The notes below the pieces were generated by a model that saw only the letters and a list, made by a program, of their open reading frames with translations, was not told the origin of the DNA and searched no databases. A stretch of 64,000 bases of DNA from Bacillus sp. SB49 (lineage in GTDB: Bacteria; Bacillota; Bacilli; Bacillales; Halobacillaceae): contig NZ_CP048117.1 in assembly GCF_000469135.2 (NCBI RefSeq), positions 2,393,501 through 2,457,500 of the forward strand. The letters run 5' to 3'. This document shows, piece after piece, positions 1-8,722 of the stretch (its first letter is position 1; each line of letters starts with the position of its first letter). A program made the translations under genes and the position numbers.

Positions 1-1384
1 GGATCATGTTTAAAGACCCTTCAAGCTCTATTTGATAGTGAAGAATTTGGGAATCCTCCCTAACAAACAGCTCCTGTGGAATTTTACTAGAAATCGCCCC
101 GGAAAGCAATCGTTTTTTTTCATTATGGAAAAGAGGATTCACTACAAGGAGCTTCGCCTCCGTGCCGTCTCCCTTGGAATCGATTAGCTCCCGCTCCAGA
201 CGATAGACGGCAGTCTCCATCGTGAACGATGGTGATTGCTGTTCAGCAAGAAGGTCCGGCAGTCTCGCACCTTCTCTCTTCCTTGTCATTTCCAAGAGTC
301 CGAGCTTCGTCAACCCGAGCACCGTTGTATGGACCGGGTCGTACCGAAGCGCCTTTTTCATTTCCGCGATCAGTCGTGCGTTGGATTTCTGATCTTTCAT
401 AGAAAGGAAGTCGACGATGATGATCCCGGACAGATTACGGAGACGGATCTGCCGTTGAATTTCCGGGACCGCTTCAAGATTGACCTGAAGCGCCTGGGAA
501 TTGGAGAAAGCGCGACCTTTGAATGTAGAGCTGTTTACATCAATAATCACCATTGCTTCCGTCTGATTAATATTAAGACGGGTCCCGTTTCCGATTTCCA
601 CCTTATCTGATAGCATTTGCTGCTGCAGAAGATCCAACGAAACAGGCAGCTCTTCGGATAAATTTCTGCTCCAGCGGATGAGAGGAGATAAAGATGGATA
701 CCGTTCCCTTGCCTCTTTGGCAGGCGTTCCGCTGTCGAAGACGATCTCCTTGATAGAAGTGACGGGGAATTTTCGCAGCAGTTGATCCGGAATCAGACTT
801 TCCTGAAACAGTTTTCCCGATTTGTCCGTCTTCCCATTTAAAACGGACTCCCATTTCCTGCGCAGGTGACAAAGCTCCTCACAAACGTCATTCACTGCCG
901 CCTCGGCCGCTCCAGTACGGACAATCACCCCTTCTCCATCTTCTATTTGATGAAGGACAGGGCCTTCCAGCCTTGCCCGATCTTCCTCTTTCAGTTTGCG
1001 TGAGAACACCACTTTTCCACCGAAAGGCTGATAAATGAGGTTCAGGCCCGGGATGGTTACATCCGCTGTTACCTGCGGCCCTTTCTCGCCAAGGGGCTCT
1101 TTTATCACTTGGACAATCAGGGATTCCCCTTCCCTAAGAACCGATTGAATGTTCTCTCCAGACCTCGGAATGGATTCCCTTCTTAGAAATCCACTCTTTT
1201 CTTCGCCGATATCAAGAAAGGCGGCCTGTAACCCTTGATCAACCTTTCTAACTTTAGCTGCATATAAAGAACCCGCGAGCGCTTCCGCTCCGGGCCGGTC
1301 CAGGACATATTCCTGAATAACGCCGTTTTCTATGACAACGGCGGACTTTTCCGTCGTTTCTGTATGTAGCACGAGCTTTCTCAT
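1..1384 (-). CDS. rng: Ribonuclease G/E family protein (partial, C-terminus off the left edge)
   Basis: This is the N-terminal ~461 residues of an RNase E/G-type endoribonuclease, which processes rRNA and mRNA in the cytoplasm. It opens with an S1-like part (AAKVRKVDQGLQAAFLDIG, about residues 37-55). It then has the catalytic core with AMVIIDVNSSTFKG and, further on, LRNLSGIIIVDF, which hold the two metal-binding aspartates of the family, and LGLTKLGLLEMTRKR. The ATG at 1382-1384 follows a weak AGGGATGG ribosome site, 17 bases after the end of spoIVFB. The frame is open to position 1, so the zinc-link and C-terminal parts lie outside the window. In B. subtilis the equivalent site downstream of spoIVFB leads to rplU; an rng here is common in other Bacillaceae. 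Confidence 0.9.
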   Translation of the reverse strand, partial: MRKLVLHTETTEKSAVVIENGVIQEYVLDRPGAEALAGSLYAAKVRKVDQGLQAAFLDIGEEKSGFLRRESIPRSGENIQSVLREGESLIVQVIKEPLGEKGPQVTADVTIPGLNLIYQPFGGKVVFSRKLKEEDRARLEGPVLHQIEDGEGVIVRTGAAEAAVNDVCEELCHLRRKWESVLNGKTDKSGKLFQESLIPDQLLRKFPVTSIKEIVFDSGTPAKEARERYPSLSPLIRWSRNLSEELPVSLDLLQQQMLSDKVEIGNGTRLNINQTEAMVIIDVNSSTFKGRAFSNSQALQVNLEAVPEIQRQIRLRNLSGIIIVDFLSMKDQKSNARLIAEMKKALRYDPVHTTVLGLTKLGLLEMTRKREGARLPDLLAEQQSPSFTMETAVYRLERELIDSKGDGTEAKLLVVNPLFHNEKKRLLSGAISSKIPQELFVREDSQILHYQIELEGSLNMI

Positions 1385-1401
1385 GATTGTTCCATCCCTT
1401 T

Positions 1402-2259
1402 TCATAATGCAATTTTGCGAACGTCCCCCAATCGCAGGTCGGTTTTCTTTTCGTCAAAAAAGACCCGGAAACACTCTTGTTCATCTACTATATATAATTG
1501 GGATGGCTGTTTCAAGACGTATTTGTAGCGACGGTTAGCCCGGACATTCTTCAACACATCCCGTACAAGCGTATCAGAATCCGCCTTCCTGTATGTTGTC
1601 TTCAAGTACGTTCTGTTTTGAGATGCGCAGTACAACAAATACCGCATCTGGGTGTAGGAGCGGCGTTTCCACTCCAAGCCGTTCTCAACAATGAGAAAAG
1701 AGGCAAGCAGAATGGCAGAGAGAGTCCAGCGCCCTTCCATAAACAGCCAAAGAAAGGCCAGAATCAAAACCGTACAGGAGAGTAGAATCGTAAAGGCAAG
1801 GCTTTGCCGGAACGACCAAACCTGGGTTGCTGCATAGAAGCAGATTTTCCCCCCGTCCAGCGGCCAGACAGGAAGAAGATTAAAAAGCAGGATCACTCCG
1901 TTATACAGGAGAGCTTTTTCCAGAAGCGGATGAGGGCCGACCAAATTTCCCAGACCAAATAAGAGTCCCGCGATCCATACATGCTGTATAGGACCAGACA
2001 GTATCACGAGCATCTGCTCGCGAAAAGGCCTCGTATTATGTTCTTCACTTACTACAGCTCCGCCGAAAAGCCAAATCTCCATTTTCGTCACCCTCCAGCC
2101 ACAGCGGCGGGCGGCGGTGAAGTGTCCGAGTTCATGAATAAACACAATGGTGAAAAGAACGACAAATTCATAAATCGCACCGGTCAAAAGTGCCGATCCA
2201 GCCAGGAGAAAAAACAGGGGGTGCACGTGGATCGTGTCTTTCAAATTAAGACCCTTCAT
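1402..2259 (-). CDS. spoIVFB: SpoIVFB, intramembrane site-2 metalloprotease processing pro-SigmaK
   Basis: The protein is 285 aa and polytopic, of peptidase family M50. The zinc motif HELGH is at residues 42-46 and the distal NLLPVWPLDGGK motif supplies Asp135. In B. subtilis this enzyme cleaves the pro-sequence of Sigma-K in the mother-cell-side outer forespore membrane and is held inactive by SpoIVFA and BofA. The start at 2259 overlaps the end of spoIVFA by 14 bases, so the two are translationally coupled. Length and motif spacing are normal for the family, with nothing missing. Confidence 0.95.
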   Translation of the reverse strand: MKGLNLKDTIHVHPLFFLLAGSALLTGAIYEFVVLFTIVFIHELGHFTAARRCGWRVTKMEIWLFGGAVVSEEHNTRPFREQMLVILSGPIQHVWIAGLLFGLGNLVGPHPLLEKALLYNGVILLFNLLPVWPLDGGKICFYAATQVWSFRQSLAFTILLSCTVLILAFLWLFMEGRWTLSAILLASFLIVENGLEWKRRSYTQMRYLLYCASQNRTYLKTTYRKADSDTLVRDVLKNVRANRRYKYVLKQPSQLYIVDEQECFRVFFDEKKTDLRLGDVRKIAL

Positions 2260-3016
2260 TCACTTGGATCACCTCAGCCGGATCGAGGAACTGATCGTCT
2301 TTCTCCACCGCAAAAAAGAATTCAGCTGCTGATTCTCCCGCATCTGCCTCGACTGACCCCAAACCTTTCTGCGCCTTAACATTTTCATAGAGATGAACGT
2401 CAATGCTTGATAAATAGCCGTATGTTGTTTTCGTACCATCCTCATGCTGCAAGGTCACTGTATTTCCTGTATCCTCGTCTTTCCCTGCAAAAATGACCGT
2501 ACCCGCACGAACCGCTTTCACCTGGGAATCATTCTCTGTCCTCATAATAATCCCCTTTCCATCATTTTGAAAAGACGTGGTTACCGTCCCGCTTACAGGC
2601 ATAGCCAGTGGTTCTTTCCCACCATCCTCCACAGGCTGAATAACCTGCAGCGGATCACCGAAACGCTCACTATACCACGCACTGACGCTTGCAAATGGGA
2701 ACTCTTCCTGCATCTGACTGACAGCCCATTCTCCGGGGCCGCTTAACACTGGTAATTCCGTGTTCTTACCAAGAGCGACAACACCGAATAACAGAACGGC
2801 GAACAGCATTTGCAGACCGAGCCGGCTTGTCCCCTTCGACCCAGAGGGTTCTTCCCTTCCATACGTACTGCTTGTTACAAGTGGTGGATATCCATGCACC
2901 TCTTCATCTCCAGGCGGGGCCACCCACTTTTTCGGTGGCACAGACCCGCTGCTGTACAGTTTCTTTTTCTTTCTTCCCGCTATGTCCCTTCGTATATCAC
3001 GAATGTCTCTTTTCAC
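2246..3016 (-). CDS. spoIVFA: SpoIVFA, regulator of SpoIVFB with degenerate LytM (M23) domain
   Basis: The protein is 256 aa, with a basic cytoplasmic N-terminus, one membrane segment (about residues 67-84) and a C-terminal M23/LytM-type domain. That domain includes AVRAGTVIFAGKDEDTGNTV but lacks an evident complete zinc-ligand set, as expected for a scaffold and not an enzyme. In B. subtilis SpoIVFA tethers and inhibits SpoIVFB until SpoIVB cleaves it. The start is a GTG at 3016 with a GGAGAGGGG site 8 bases upstream. A SigE-type promoter lies at 3050-3079. Confidence 0.92.
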   Translation of the reverse strand: MKRDIRDIRRDIAGRKKKKLYSSGSVPPKKWVAPPGDEEVHGYPPLVTSSTYGREEPSGSKGTSRLGLQMLFAVLLFGVVALGKNTELPVLSGPGEWAVSQMQEEFPFASVSAWYSERFGDPLQVIQPVEDGGKEPLAMPVSGTVTTSFQNDGKGIIMRTENDSQVKAVRAGTVIFAGKDEDTGNTVTLQHEDGTKTTYGYLSSIDVHLYENVKAQKGLGSVEADAGESAAEFFFAVEKDDQFLDPAEVIQVNEGS

Positions 3017-3049
3017 AAAACAAACCCCTCTCCAAGGACCCTTTTTACC

Positions 3050-3079
3050 ATTCTATGGGACAAGGAGTGGTAATATTTA
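3050..3079 (-). promoter_or_regulatory. SigmaE-type promoter of spoIVFA-spoIVFB
   Basis: On the minus strand TAAATATT (3072-3079) is followed after 14 bases by CATAGAAT (3050-3057). This fits the SigE consensus (KMATATT, about 14 bases, CATACAMT) closely, and the downstream genes are mother-cell genes of that regulon in B. subtilis. Confidence 0.75.
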
Positions 3080-3086
3080 TTTTTCC

Positions 3087-3123
3087 AAAAAAAAGCTGCC
3101 ACACATGGTGTGTGGCAGCTTTT
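3087..3123 (-). terminator. Rho-independent terminator after minD
   Basis: AAAGCTGCCACACA pairs with TGTGTGGCAGCTTT, followed by a T-run on the minus strand. It begins a few bases after the minD stop and ends the mre/min transcript before the spoIVFA promoter. Confidence 0.9.
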
Positions 3124-3127
3124 GCAG

Positions 3128-3925
3128 TTAAGCGCGTATTCCAAAGAACCGCTTCACTTTGGCGAATACGCCCTGCGTTTCTTCCAGATTCATCAGGGGA
3201 ACCGTTTCCCCAAGGATGCGCCGGGCGATATTGCGATAAGCGAGAGAAGCTTTGGAATTCGGCTTCATTGCAACAGGCTCTCCGCTGTTGGAGGCTTTGA
3301 TGACCGCATCATCATCGATCACGATACCGACAAGATCAATGGACAGGACATTGACGATTTCATCGACGTCCAGCATTTCTCCATTTTTCATCATGTGGTT
3401 ACGAATCCGGTTAATGATCAATCGGGGTGATTCCATGTCTTCCTGTTCCAACAACCCGATGATTCGGTCGGCGTCACGGACACTCGCTTTTTCCGGAGTC
3501 GTTACGACGATCGCTTTATCCGCACCGGCCACAGCGTTCTTGTATCCCTGTTCGATTCCTGCCGGGCAGTCGATGACAACATAGTCATAATCCTGCTTTA
3601 ATTCATCGACGATCGCTTTGATCCCCTCAGGAGTGACCTCCGATTTGTCGGAGGTCTGCGCTGCAGGCAGCAGATGCAGACAATCGAACCGTTTGTCCGT
3701 TATCAACGCCTGTTTTGTTTTGCAACGCTCATTAACAACATCGACAATGTCGTAGATGATACGGTTCTCAAGTCCCATGACAACATCCAAGTTTCTTAGA
3801 CCAATATCCGTATCCACCAGACAGACCTTCTTATTCTGCAAGGCGAGTGCAGTACCAAGATTAGCTGTCGTCGTTGTCTTTCCGACTCCTCCCTTGCCAG
3901 AGGTTATGACTATCGCTTCACCCAT
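3128..3925 (-). CDS. minD: MinD, septum-site determining ATPase
   Basis: MinD is a membrane-cycling P-loop ATPase that recruits MinC to the cell poles and membrane. The deviant Walker A KGGVGKT is at residues 11-17, with VDTDIGLRNLD and YVVIDCPAG following. The C-terminus ends in the amphipathic membrane-targeting helix VFAKVKRFFGIRA. The ATG at 3925 follows AAGGAG with good spacing; a TTG one codon earlier is less likely. It overlaps the minC stop, and the pair sits in the usual mreBCD-minCD order. Confidence 0.96.
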   Translation of the reverse strand: MGEAIVITSGKGGVGKTTTTANLGTALALQNKKVCLVDTDIGLRNLDVVMGLENRIIYDIVDVVNERCKTKQALITDKRFDCLHLLPAAQTSDKSEVTPEGIKAIVDELKQDYDYVVIDCPAGIEQGYKNAVAGADKAIVVTTPEKASVRDADRIIGLLEQEDMESPRLIINRIRNHMMKNGEMLDVDEIVNVLSIDLVGIVIDDDAVIKASNSGEPVAMKPNSKASLAYRNIARRILGETVPLMNLEETQGVFAKVKRFFGIRA

Positions 3926-4604
3926 CAATCATTCTCCTTTCAAAACTAACGAGATCCGGCCGCCGCTTCAAGACTTCCTGAAGGCGGTCGATCCGAATCT
4001 TACCGAGCGCTTCGTCAATGAAGCCGCATTCCATATAGACCCCTTCCGACTCATAATCCGGTGAACGGCTGACCTGATCCGCTATCCGGAGCTGGTTGGG
4101 CTGCATATAGGAAGCAGCGATCACCGCGCCCGTATTTCCTTCAAACCCTGCGTGGGCGATTCCTCGCAGCCGCCCCAGGACGAAAATGTTACCTGTCGCA
4201 TTGATTTGTCCACCAGGGTTAACATCCCCCACCAACAGCAAGTCTCCCCGGACTTCAATGACTTGTCCGGATCTTACCGTTCTTGCCATTGGTGTCATGT
4301 CGGTATTTTCTTTCCATTCTAATGCTTCCTGCTTGGTCAAGATGTCCGATTCAATCCGTTCGACTACAAGGTTCTGTTTCTCTCTGACCACTTCAGCCAA
4401 AAGTTTTTTCTGCTCCTCATCCAAATACCGCTTCCCTAACTGGATGGTGACACGAATCATTGGCTGGTCTTCGGTAATACCGTTCATAGAGAGCTTTTCT
4501 TTTAATTCAGAGAGGATGGTATCAAACGTACACTGATCATCTAAGCGCAGTGTTAATCCATCTCTCGTCCCTTTTATCATGATTATCTGACCATTCGCCG
4601 TCAT
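3918..4604 (-). CDS. minC: MinC, septum-site inhibitor of FtsZ
   Basis: The protein is 228 aa. The N-terminal FtsZ-inhibiting domain (about 1-105) is followed by a C-terminal beta-helix with the motif VRGDLLLVGDVNPGGQINA that binds MinD. The ATG at 4604 has a GAGGTGAAAG site and gives the normal family length; the frame extends 13 codons further upstream without a ribosome site. It is co-transcribed with mreD upstream and minD downstream. Confidence 0.94.
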   Translation of the reverse strand: MTANGQIIMIKGTRDGLTLRLDDQCTFDTILSELKEKLSMNGITEDQPMIRVTIQLGKRYLDEEQKKLLAEVVREKQNLVVERIESDILTKQEALEWKENTDMTPMARTVRSGQVIEVRGDLLLVGDVNPGGQINATGNIFVLGRLRGIAHAGFEGNTGAVIAASYMQPNQLRIADQVSRSPDYESEGVYMECGFIDEALGKIRIDRLQEVLKRRPDLVSFERRMIDG

Positions 4605-4639
4605 GGCTTTCACCTCAAACCTTAGACATATCCGACACT

Positions 4640-5167
4640 TCAAGCATTATTTATTTCTTCTCCCCACGTATAGACACGCTCTTTCAAAAGCGGATACAGA
4701 AGGATGAAGAAGATCATATTCGCCGCCAGGGTAGGCAGAAGACGCAGAAGTAGATAATCTCCCCAGCCCATGGATGTGATCTGGACGAAAGAATACACGA
4801 CGTACAGAATCGTATCGCAAAGAGCTACTCCGACAACTGCCAAAATAGAAGCGGCGAAAAAATTCGCATGCACCAGTTTATTTAATCCGTGGACGATATA
4901 AATGACAAGCGTATAAGTAATCATATATACACCGAGCACACCCGTATATACGACGTCCATCAAAAGGCCGAAAACCAGGCCGTACCATACCGCATGATAC
5001 GTGTCATCCTTGTCATAGAAAATGGTGACAAGAAAAAGGAATATCAGAATCCAGTGAGGTGTCATCAATAAATCCGAATAGACGAGCTTAGCCGGAAGCA
5101 GACTCATCGCCATTCCCTGCATCACCAGCAGAAACAAACAAATAAGCGGGATGTAGTAACGGCTCAT
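4640..5167 (-). CDS. mreD: MreD, rod-shape membrane protein
   Basis: The protein is 175 aa, almost entirely hydrophobic, with about five membrane segments, as usual for MreD. It is part of the elongasome with MreC, RodA and PBPs. The start overlaps the mreC stop by 4 bases. Identity rests on hydropathy and on the conserved mreBCD-minCD order. Confidence 0.92.
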   Translation of the reverse strand: MSRYYIPLICLFLLVMQGMAMSLLPAKLVYSDLLMTPHWILIFLFLVTIFYDKDDTYHAVWYGLVFGLLMDVVYTGVLGVYMITYTLVIYIVHGLNKLVHANFFAASILAVVGVALCDTILYVVYSFVQITSMGWGDYLLLRLLPTLAANMIFFILLYPLLKERVYTWGEEINNA

Positions 5168-6045
5168 GATTCCTCTTCCTCACTCTGGCTCTGTGTATTG
5201 ATCGTCTCTGCCGTACGATCCACGATCATTACGTGACTGATATCGAATAAATCTGCGAAAGGCTCCACGTAGGCTGTTTTCGTAAGGCCGTACTGGTCGT
5301 TGACCACCTTCTCCACCGTACCGATGCGCAGATTACTCGGGAACACTCCACCGAGACCGGAGGAAATTACTGTATCGCCTTCCTCCAGCTTCTCATCCAT
5401 CTTAATCCCCTCCAGCAGCAGCTGTCCGGTTTCATCATCGAAGCCTTCAATAAGGCCGAATGCCTCATCTTCTCCTTCGCGGACGACCCATGCGGAAATC
5501 TTATTTGACCGATCGAACCCGCTTAAAAGCTGGACAGTGGAATGGAAAGCTCCTGCAGACTTCACTTTTCCGACCAATCCATCACTCGTCATTACGGCCA
5601 TATCTTTCTTAATTCCGTCCTCTTCTCCTTTATTGATTGTCATCTGCTCGAACCACCGGTCCGAACTTCTTGCGATGACCGTTGCCTGAATCGGAGAATA
5701 ATCGCTCAGACTCTCCGTTTTATCCAGTGTTTCCCGGAGGTCGGTAATTTCACTTTCCAGACGCTGGTTCTCCTGGATGACTCCTTTGTACTCATCCAGC
5801 CTTGCTTTTAACACCTGGTTTTGTTCGTAGACACCGAACATATCTTTAACGTTCTCGACCGTATTATCAACGAGGCTTACCGGTTTATGGAAGACCGTCT
5901 GCACCCACCCAATGGTATCCTGGAGAAATTTCTCCGGCGTACTTAAAGAATCGCGATCACGGATGGAGAATCCGATCAGCGCCACGAGAACGATAAATCC
6001 TACTAAAACAATCATCAGTCTTTTTCTACGGAATAACGAAGGCAT
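5164..6045 (-). CDS. mreC: MreC, rod-shape scaffold protein
   Basis: The protein is 293 aa, with a single N-terminal membrane anchor (about residues 9-27) and a coiled coil around residues 70-110. The extracytoplasmic beta-barrel domain contains VIARSSDRWFEQMTINKG and ISSGLGGVFPSNLRIGTV. It links MreB filaments to the peptidoglycan synthesis machinery. An acidic C-terminal tail (QSQSEEEES) is present. Confidence 0.95.
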   Translation of the reverse strand: MPSLFRRKRLMIVLVGFIVLVALIGFSIRDRDSLSTPEKFLQDTIGWVQTVFHKPVSLVDNTVENVKDMFGVYEQNQVLKARLDEYKGVIQENQRLESEITDLRETLDKTESLSDYSPIQATVIARSSDRWFEQMTINKGEEDGIKKDMAVMTSDGLVGKVKSAGAFHSTVQLLSGFDRSNKISAWVVREGEDEAFGLIEGFDDETGQLLLEGIKMDEKLEEGDTVISSGLGGVFPSNLRIGTVEKVVNDQYGLTKTAYVEPFADLFDISHVMIVDRTAETINTQSQSEEEES

Positions 6046-6055
6046 TGGATATCAA

Positions 6056-7096
6056 CTACTCCATCTTAGCCCGGCTGGCCACGTTCGGCTGAGAACGGAA
6101 ATGCTGGATGTATTCCAATGATTTACCGGTTCCGATTGCTACGCAATCCAGCGGTTCATCCGCTATGAATACCGGCATGTTCGTTTCTTCACTGATGACT
6201 GTATCGATTTGTTTAAGCAGGGCGCCGCCTCCCGTAAGGACAATTCCCCGTTCCATAATATCCGCTGCAAGTTCCGGCGGCGTCTTCTCGAGCGTATTCT
6301 TCACCGTTTCGATGATCGCATCGACGGTATCCTTCATGGCAGCAACAACCTCGGCATTCTGGATCGTAATCGTTTTAGGAAGACCAGTCAGAAGATCACG
6401 GCCCCGGATATCCATTTCGTCGACTTCTTTGACTTCTCCTGCGCCGCCCAGCTCCATCTTTACTTCTTCCGCCGTACGTTCCCCGATCATGAGGTTGTAC
6501 TTCTTGCGGACATGTTGGATGATGCTGTCGTCCATTTCATCCCCGGCAACCCGGATCGACTGGCTGGTCACGATTCCACCAAGTGAAATGATCGCCACTT
6601 CCGTCGTTCCACCACCGATATCGACGACCATGCTTCCCGTCGGTTCCCAAACAGGGAGTCCGGCACCGATGGCTGCAGCAAACGGCTCAGCAATCGGATA
6701 AGCTTCTTTCGCTCCGGCCTGTTTCGTAGCGTCGATAACTGCCCGTTCTTCGACCATCGTTATACCGGACGGGACACAAACCATAATGTTCGGTTTACTG
6801 GCAAAAGAAGAGCGCGTCTTTAGAGCCTTCTTAATATAATATTTCATCATTTGAGCTGTCGTATCATAATCAGCAATGACTCCGTCCTTCATTGGACGAA
6901 TGACATTTATGTAACCGGGAGTCCGACCAATCATGTTCCTTGCATCGTTACCGACCGCTTCGATATCGCCTGTTTGAGCATTTTTTGCTACCACAGACGG
7001 CTCCCTCACTATGACGCCTTTGTTCTTCATAAAAACCAGCGTATTAGCGGTTCCTAAATCAATACCTAAATCTTGAGAGAAGCCAAAAATCCCCAA
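6056..7096 (-). CDS. mreB: MreB, bacterial actin
   Basis: The protein is 346 aa of the actin fold. Phosphate loop 1 is DLGTANTLV near the N-terminus, phosphate loop 2 is [13 protein letters not shown], and the adenosine-binding motif is [13 protein letters not shown]. The start is a TTG at 7096 behind AAAGGAAG, which matches the family N-terminus [16 protein letters not shown]. The upstream leader has two stem-loops (7117-7137 and 7172-7208). Confidence 0.96.
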   Translation of the reverse strand: MGIFGFSQDLGIDLGTANTLVFMKNKGVIVREPSVVAKNAQTGDIEAVGNDARNMIGRTPGYINVIRPMKDGVIADYDTTAQMMKYYIKKALKTRSSFASKPNIMVCVPSGITMVEERAVIDATKQAGAKEAYPIAEPFAAAIGAGLPVWEPTGSMVVDIGGGTTEVAIISLGGIVTSQSIRVAGDEMDDSIIQHVRKKYNLMIGERTAEEVKMELGGAGEVKEVDEMDIRGRDLLTGLPKTITIQNAEVVAAMKDTVDAIIETVKNTLEKTPPELAADIMERGIVLTGGGALLKQIDTVISEETNMPVFIADEPLDCVAIGTGKSLEYIQHFRSQPNVASRAKME

Positions 7097-7116
7097 TAAT
7101 ATCTTCCTTTCTAAAA

Positions 7117-7137
7117 TCCCGCTTTTTGATCAGGCGG
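7117..7137 (-). other. Small stem-loop just upstream of mreB
   Basis: CCCGC (7117-7121) pairs with GCGGG (7133-7137) about 20 bases before the mreB start codon, close to the ribosome site. Its function is unknown; it may modulate translation. Confidence 0.35.
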
Positions 7138-7171
7138 GGTTAAGCAATCCCGAATTTTTCGATTAGAAGAA

Positions 7172-7208
7172 GCGCCAATTGCGTAGGAATGCTCCTATGA
7201 ATTGGCGC
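7172..7208 (-). other. Long stem-loop in the radC-mreB intergenic region
   Basis: GCGCCAATT (7172-7180) pairs with AATTGGCGC (7200-7208), and TAGGA/TCCTA pair inside the loop. There is no T-run, so it is not a textbook terminator. It lies between a possible -10 box at 7229-7234 and mreB, so it would be part of the mreB leader; it could also be a weak radC terminator. Confidence 0.5.
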
Positions 7209-7228
7209 CTTACGTTTCCATCTATTCA

Positions 7229-7234
7229 ATTATA
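7229..7234 (-). promoter_or_regulatory. Possible -10 element for mreB
   Basis: A perfect TATAAT reads on the minus strand between radC and mreB, but no good -35 lies 16-18 bases upstream. It is therefore only a candidate. Confidence 0.35.
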
Positions 7235-7260
7235 CGAAAAATCAACAAAAATAGATAGTG

Positions 7261-7950
7261 TTAGAGATAGCCTTTTTCTTTCAAACTAATAAATTTGCGA
7301 TCCCCTATAACCAAATGATCCAGCAATTCTATTCCGATCATTTTTCCGCATTCTTTCAGTCTTCTTGTCACCTGAATATCTTCCTGTGAAGGGGTGGGAT
7401 CTCCGGAGGGATGATTGTGGGCACAGATGATGGAGGCGGCAGAGCGCTTGACCGCTTCCTTATAGACTTCCCTCGGGTGCACAATGGAGGCATTCAAACT
7501 TCCGATGAAGACTGTTTGTCTGTGGATCACCTGATTCTTCGTGTTCAGAAAAAGGCAGATAAAATGTTCCTGCTTTAAATCTCTCATTTCTTCCATGATA
7601 AAGTCTGCCCCGTCTTCAGGACTGCGAATCATGTAACGCTCCACAGGCTTCATTTGATGAAGACGTCTTCCTAATTCAATGGCAGACATCAACATCACCG
7701 CTTTTGCCGAACCTATCCCCCGGATCGCTGTCAGCTCCTCGATGGTTGCATCTTTCAGGAGCAGGATCCCTTCGAAATGAACAAGGAGGCGGCCGGCAAG
7801 TTCCATAACAGACTCCTGCTTCGTACCGCTCCCGAGCATGATCGCAAGCAGCTCCTGATTAGACAGACGTCCAGCACCGAGCTGCATCAACCTCTCCCTC
7901 GGCCTCTCCTCTTTGGGGACATCCTTGATTAAAATACTTGTACGGGTCAA
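7261..7950 (-). CDS. radC: RadC/YsxA family JAB-domain protein
   Basis: The protein is about 229 aa, with an N-terminal helix-hairpin-helix part (EELTAIRGIGSAKAVMLMSA) and a C-terminal JAMM metalloprotease-like domain. The intact zinc motif is HNHPSGDPTPSQED. The family's role remains uncertain despite its name. The TTG at 7950 is 8 bases after AAGGAG; the GTG at 7956 is only 2 bases after it and so less likely. It has the usual neighbours maf and mreB. Confidence 0.92.
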   Translation of the reverse strand: MTRTSILIKDVPKEERPRERLMQLGAGRLSNQELLAIMLGSGTKQESVMELAGRLLVHFEGILLLKDATIEELTAIRGIGSAKAVMLMSAIELGRRLHQMKPVERYMIRSPEDGADFIMEEMRDLKQEHFICLFLNTKNQVIHRQTVFIGSLNASIVHPREVYKEAVKRSAASIICAHNHPSGDPTPSQEDIQVTRRLKECGKMIGIELLDHLVIGDRKFISLKEKGYL

Positions 7951-7991
7951 TGTCACCGCTCCTTCTTCTCCTCATTCCCCATGAAAGAGAG

Positions 7992-8567
7992 TCAGGGCCT
8001 TCTGATTCCCAGCTGCTCCAATGCACGTACAACCCTTGCTATTGGCAGACCGACGACGTTGTAAAAATCCCCTTCGAGCTTTTCGACAAGCAGCGAGCCT
8101 TTCCCCTGAATACCGTATCCTCCCGCTTTATCCAGCCATTCTCCGGTTCGGATATACCATTCCACATCCTCTGGACTCAGCTTCAGGAAAGTGACGCTTG
8201 TCGAAATAAAGAAGCTTCTGCATCCATCTTCCCCTCTCAAGCAAACACCGGTGTAAACCTGATGAGTTCCGCCGCTCAGCTGTCTCAGATAACGGCGTGC
8301 TTCTTCTTCATTCCGGGGCTTGCCGAGAATCTCTCCCTGATCGGCAACGACCGTATCTGCGGTAAGCAGCACTTCTCCATGCTTCCGCTCTAATGCTTCC
8401 CCTTTCTTTTCCGCCAGATAGACGACTGCTTCTTCGGGCCGCATCCCCGGCTCCAACGACTCATCCACCTCAGATGTCCGGATAGAGAAATCATAGCCGG
8501 CGAGTTCCAAGAGCTGCTTCCGCCTCGGAGAGCCTGAACCTAATACCAAAGAAGGCACATCTGTCAC
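7992..8567 (-). CDS. maf: Maf, nucleoside triphosphate pyrophosphatase
   Basis: The protein is 191 aa from the GTG at 8567, which sits 7 bases after GGAG. The family signatures SGSPRRKQLL near the N-terminus and LTADTVVADQGEILGKP are intact. Maf proteins hydrolyse dTTP/UTP and modified pyrimidine nucleotides and affect septum formation when overproduced. The open frame extends 23 codons further upstream but has no start with a ribosome site. Confidence 0.93.
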   Translation of the reverse strand: MTDVPSLVLGSGSPRRKQLLELAGYDFSIRTSEVDESLEPGMRPEEAVVYLAEKKGEALERKHGEVLLTADTVVADQGEILGKPRNEEEARRYLRQLSGGTHQVYTGVCLRGEDGCRSFFISTSVTFLKLSPEDVEWYIRTGEWLDKAGGYGIQGKGSLLVEKLEGDFYNVVGLPIARVVRALEQLGIRRP

Positions 8568-8661
8568 AACCTTTCTCCACATGGGGTTATGTATCATTCT
8601 ACAAAATTTCCTTCCTGCTCCGTGCTTCGTAAACACGAGGATTTCCCTTTTCCACCGTAAG

Positions 8662-8696
8662 AAAAAAGAAGTATCCCCTTAAAGAATACCTCTTTC
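8662..8696 (-). terminator. Terminator after the spoIIB-like gene
   Basis: On the minus strand AAAGAGGTAT pairs with ATACTTCTTT (one G-T pair), followed by T residues. It separates the pil/spoIIB block from maf. Confidence 0.65.
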
Positions 8697-8722
8697 TCTC
8701 CACTTGTCAGTGAGCATAACAC

